Shown here: piece by piece, positions 8,426 to 10,559 of the stretch
Layout: the number at the start of each line of letters is the position of its first letter
Numbering within the stretch: the stretch's first letter is position 1
Origin: Hamiltosporidium magnivora
Lineage: Eukaryota; Microsporidia; Dubosqiidae
Direction: 5' to 3'
Length of the DNA stretch: 10,559 bases
Assembly (NCBI GenBank): GCA_004325065.1
Contig: PITI01000585.1
Coordinates: 1 to 10,559, forward strand
Program-made: the position numbers and the translations under genes
Notes under the pieces: model-generated
Told to the model about the DNA's origin: nothing
The model's database searches: none
Seen by the model: only the letters and a program-made list of their open reading frames with translations

Positions 8426-9588
8426 GATAATTAAATTATTTGCTTTCTATTTTAAAAACATGTTTCACGATTAAAAATTTACTAAAATAAAACACTTCGC
8501 ATAATTTTTATAAGAGAAATAAAGTATTCAAAAATTTCTGTTTTGTAGTAAATGTCACTAGAACGTATAAAATGTAGAATTTAAAAAAAATATCAGTAAA
8601 GTGAACCAAAAAACCAATGAATTATTTCATAGAGAATGGAAATTTTACTATCCTTGTATTTCAGCCGATGTATATATATCATTAAAGCAACCATTTTTTC
8701 AGAAAAAAATGGTAAATTGAAATGCTCAAAGTAGTTTTGTCTTACGATTTGTTAATTAAAGGTTTTATACAGGTGTTTTCTAAAGAATTGCGTTCAAAAA
8801 AAAATGTTTGAAGAGATACGCCGGGTAAATTTAAATGCTTTTTAAGAAGTTTAAGACAACAAAAAACCATTTTGTACCAATTTATGTTAAAATCCAGTAG
8901 AATATGGTATACGATTTCTTAGACCACTCCTTTAAAAATGTCCAAAATATTAAAATGTTTTTTCAAATTCTATTTGTTCAAATATTTTTGATTATCTAAA
9001 AATACAGCTAATTGGTTAATTTATAAAAATTTAATTTAAATTTTATTCTTCCTCAATAAACATGCAGCATTTTCTATACGCAACCAGCTCATCGTCTACA
9101 AAAGATTTTTTTTCTGCGAACATTCGAAAATTAGAGATAATAAGAAAGTATAAATTATGTGAAATTTTTGTATTTTTCTATTTTTATATCTTGTTATATT
9201 AAATTATGCTTTTTTATTTATATACACGTCTACGTTCTCTTTAATCTTCTCAATATTTTTTCTTTATATTTTTTTATATGCAATCTAAATTTACTGCCTA
9301 CATTGTTTTGTGAATAATTTATTGTTTAAAACATGTTAATCATTTAATATTTCTTATTTTTTAAAAAAAGAGGATTTTAGTATTTTTTTACTGAAAACAC
9401 ACATAATATATAGTTTTAAGATAATTTTGAACCCTTTGAAGATCATAGGTTTTTGAAGGAAATCTTAACCGAATATTTTAATCGCTACAGATACAAAGAT
9501 GTACTTTAAAGTGAATTTGCAGATTACAGTTCAGAAGTATACCAATATTATGCTAGTATTTGTATTTAAATTGATATTTTTAAATCTA
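8426..9588. other. AT-rich spacer between retrotransposon copies 2 and 3
   Basis: About 1.2 kb of A/T-rich DNA with no supported ORF. If copy 2 was once longer, its reverse-transcriptase part should lie here, but I find no recognisable RT motif, so copy 2 is probably 5'-truncated or too decayed to read. A perfect small hairpin lies at 8690-8713. Confidence 0.4.
8690..8713. repeat. perfect 10-bp inverted repeat
   Basis: ACCATTTTTT (8690-8699) pairs exactly with AAAAAATGGT (8704-8713) around a four-base loop. Four of the ten pairs lie outside the A/T run. It is isolated and no transcript is evident next to it, so it may be chance or the remnant of a small inverted-repeat element. Confidence 0.4.
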
Positions 9589-9787
9589 TTTTTTATTTAA
9601 TAAAATTAGAGTTAAAAAAGTTTTACGATCATTATGCATTTTCTTCTACCTCTTTAACCACTTTTGTCTCTTCTTCCAAATCCGACTCTTTATTTATGTT
9701 TATCGTCGGTTCCTCCTTCTGAAATAAGGGGTGTATTATTTTTTGCTTTGAAATTACTTGCACCATCTTCATTTCTCTTCGCTTCTT

Positions 9788-10027
9788 TTAAAGGAGGTGT
9801 TGGTTCCTCGTGCATCTCGGCTTTCTCAATAACACAATTGGCGCCTTTCCCCAGCTCTCTTCGGCATTTAGCCTGAATGTCCAGTGCTCTTCTTGGGAAA
9901 AGGAAATTGTATCGACTGTCTTCTTATGTACTATAGACTGAATGTATGCCTCTACATTCATGGGTATTTCTAGTCTTTTAACATACATCTTATGGTATTC
10001 GGTCACAATACGATCCCAACTCATCAC
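9788..10027 (-). pseudogene. post-nuclease segment of R2-like ORF (copy 3), frame-shifted
   Basis: This segment continues the frame of 10028-10456 directly after the TAA. VMSWDRIVTEYHKMYVKRLE and EAYIQSIVHKKTVDTISF match the family and copy 2 (KKTVKTISFD). From about 9895 the frame is no longer authentic. One base appears to be missing; the true continuation is in the next frame (RALDIQAKCRRE, KGANCVIEKAEMHEEP, PLKEAKRNEDG, ending TPLI near 9727). A second shift near 9715-9725, a deletion of about 14 bases relative to copy 1, returns to the original frame as KEEPTININKE and LEEETKVVKEVEENA, stopping at 9632. The printed last residues before the stop at 9788 are therefore out of frame. It has no independent function. 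Confidence 0.65.
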
Positions 10028-10456
10028 TTACGCGATTATCTCAAGACTAAACTTATAAATAAGACTCAACACATTAGCTAGCAGGTCATACTTCATAAGT
10101 TTTTCAGTTTCAATTATTTGAAGTGAATCTTTGAAAGTGATTCCTACTTCAATGAGTGATATCTTATTCTTCTTCTTGTCTAAAATAAATATGTCGGGTC
10201 TGTTATTCCGAATTTCTACATCAGTTTTTATTCTGGTGTCCACTCTTATCTCTGCGTACTCATTATCAAGAATTTCTTGAACTGAGTGGCTCCTTATTCG
10301 TTTTGAAGACTTAAACTTATATCTATTTAGAAGAAGTAAGTGTAGGCATCTAACCACTTCATTATGCCATCTAGTGTAATCATGGCCTAGCATTTTTTCA
10401 CATCTAGTTGCTAGATGATCTACAGTCTTACCAGACTTCCCGCAATGTTGACACAT
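10028..10456 (-). pseudogene. RLE endonuclease and CCHC finger segment of R2-like ORF (copy 3)
   Basis: This 142-residue open segment carries the recognisable core. Residues 2-18 (CQHCGKSGKTVDHLATRC, without its initial Met) form a C-x2-C-x8-H-x4-C finger. DYTRWHNEVVRC follows, where R2 elements have RHN; here Trp separates Arg from His. KTDVEIRNNRPDIFILD with ISLIEVG gives the RPD...E core of the restriction-like nuclease, and EKLMKYDLLA matches the K-x3-Y part. The domain nicks target DNA for target-primed reverse transcription. Met10456 is internal: the frame upstream is GAD-G before it, then TGA at 10469-10471 where Trp is expected, with the RDRNV-type linker and WLKKGN further up. Its end is also false: TAA at 10028-10030 replaces the TAT (Tyr) seen in copy 2, and the same frame resumes at once as VMSWDRIVT. 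So this is a piece of a broken ORF, not a gene of its own. Confidence 0.75.
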
Positions 10457-10557
10457 ACCATCTGCTCCTCATAAAACATTTCTATCCTTAATATAGCAGA
10501 ACCAGCTTCATTGCGTGGCCTAATATTACCTTTCTTTAGCCATCTTGAAGAGTCACT
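10457..10557 (-). pseudogene. linker segment upstream of the finger (copy 3), shifted and with a stop
   Basis: The minus strand from 10557 reads SDSSRWLKKGNIRPRNEA. Copy 2 has the same WLKK at 8261-8272. Near 10510 one base seems lost, and the frame then matches the finger segment: WFCYIKDRNVL, a TGA (10469-10471), then GADG before Met10456. It connects the thumb side of the reverse transcriptase with the finger in such elements; the upstream part lies beyond the window. Confidence 0.55.
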
Positions 10558-10559
10558 AA

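Larger units (their letters stand above)
9590..10559 (-). mobile_element. R2-like non-LTR retrotransposon, 3' part (copy 3), cut by right edge
   Basis: From the right edge inward on the minus strand this element shows a WLKKGNIRPRNE linker, a Cys-Cys-His-Cys finger, an RLE endonuclease domain, a WD-x-IVT-x-YHK segment, an acidic tail, a stop at 9632-9634 and a short 3' UTR. The UTR ends near 9590 in the same TATTAAATAAAAA block as copy 1, with AATAAA on the minus strand at 9592-9597. A finger followed by an RLE domain at the C terminus is the arrangement of R2-type elements. The reverse transcriptase would lie beyond the window. Flanks are AT-rich and not rDNA, so this copy is not in the classical 28S target. 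GC content is visibly above that of the spacers. Confidence 0.75.

Noticed and set aside
9664..9876. 70-codon plus-strand ORF
   Set aside because: It lies antisense to the retrotransposon C-terminal tail and is explained as the shadow of that coding sequence.
10021..10036. Programmed stop-codon readthrough at the TAA between the two segments
   Set aside because: Copy 2 has a Tyr codon here, and copy 3 has other stops and frame shifts, so simple decay is the better explanation.
10028..10456. An independent restriction-like or zinc-finger host gene starting at Met10456
   Set aside because: The same frame continues on both sides once the TGA and TAA are allowed for, and sister copies show it is the middle of a larger retrotransposon ORF.
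1..10559. CRISPR array, tRNA or rRNA genes, bacterial operon or phage system
   Set aside because: No regularly spaced repeats, cloverleaf or rRNA-like segments, Shine-Dalgarno sites or clustered co-directional genes were seen.

Overview
The window is a gene-poor, very AT-rich stretch of a eukaryotic nuclear genome. It holds one long intact reading frame (3311-5035, plus strand) in a field of decayed transposable elements. A microsporidian with a large, repeat-filled genome is my best guess. The reasons are: an intron-free gene with a signal-peptide-like start and an Asn/Ile/Lys-rich protein; a retrotransposon ORF whose C-terminal region I associate from memory with elements in microsporidia such as Nosema and Hamiltosporidium; and no bacterial features (no Shine-Dalgarno sites, no operons). 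The genus cannot be fixed from the sequence alone, and a contaminating host or another protist is not excluded.

Layout. Bases 3-152 (plus) are the C-terminal end of a retrotransposon ORF that enters from the left edge. Bases 194-2487 are AT-rich with no supported gene. Bases 2488-2718 are a short dispersed repeat (copy A) with a conserved stem-loop at one end. Bases 3311-5035 encode an unrecognised 574-residue protein, probably secreted. Bases 5133-5345 are a second, shorter copy (B) of the dispersed repeat. Bases 5870-6240 (minus) and 7019-7189 (plus) look like worn coding relics. Bases 7340-8425 (minus) are an old, heavily broken copy of the retrotransposon. Bases 8426-9588 are AT-rich and empty. 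Bases 9590-10559 (minus) are a younger copy that runs off the right edge.

How the parts relate. The left edge, 7340-8425 and 9590-10559 are three copies of one R2-like non-LTR retrotransposon family with a restriction-enzyme-like endonuclease (RLE). The left copy is inverted relative to the two on the right. Comparing the copies locates the lesions in the younger right-hand copy: three frame shifts and two stop codons. One of those stops is TAA where the older copy still reads Tyr. Repeats A and B are a different family, probably a short SINE-like or internally deleted non-LTR element. Nothing suggests an operon or a multi-gene system. The notable items are the three-copy comparison, the stem-loop repeat and the unrecognised secreted-type protein.
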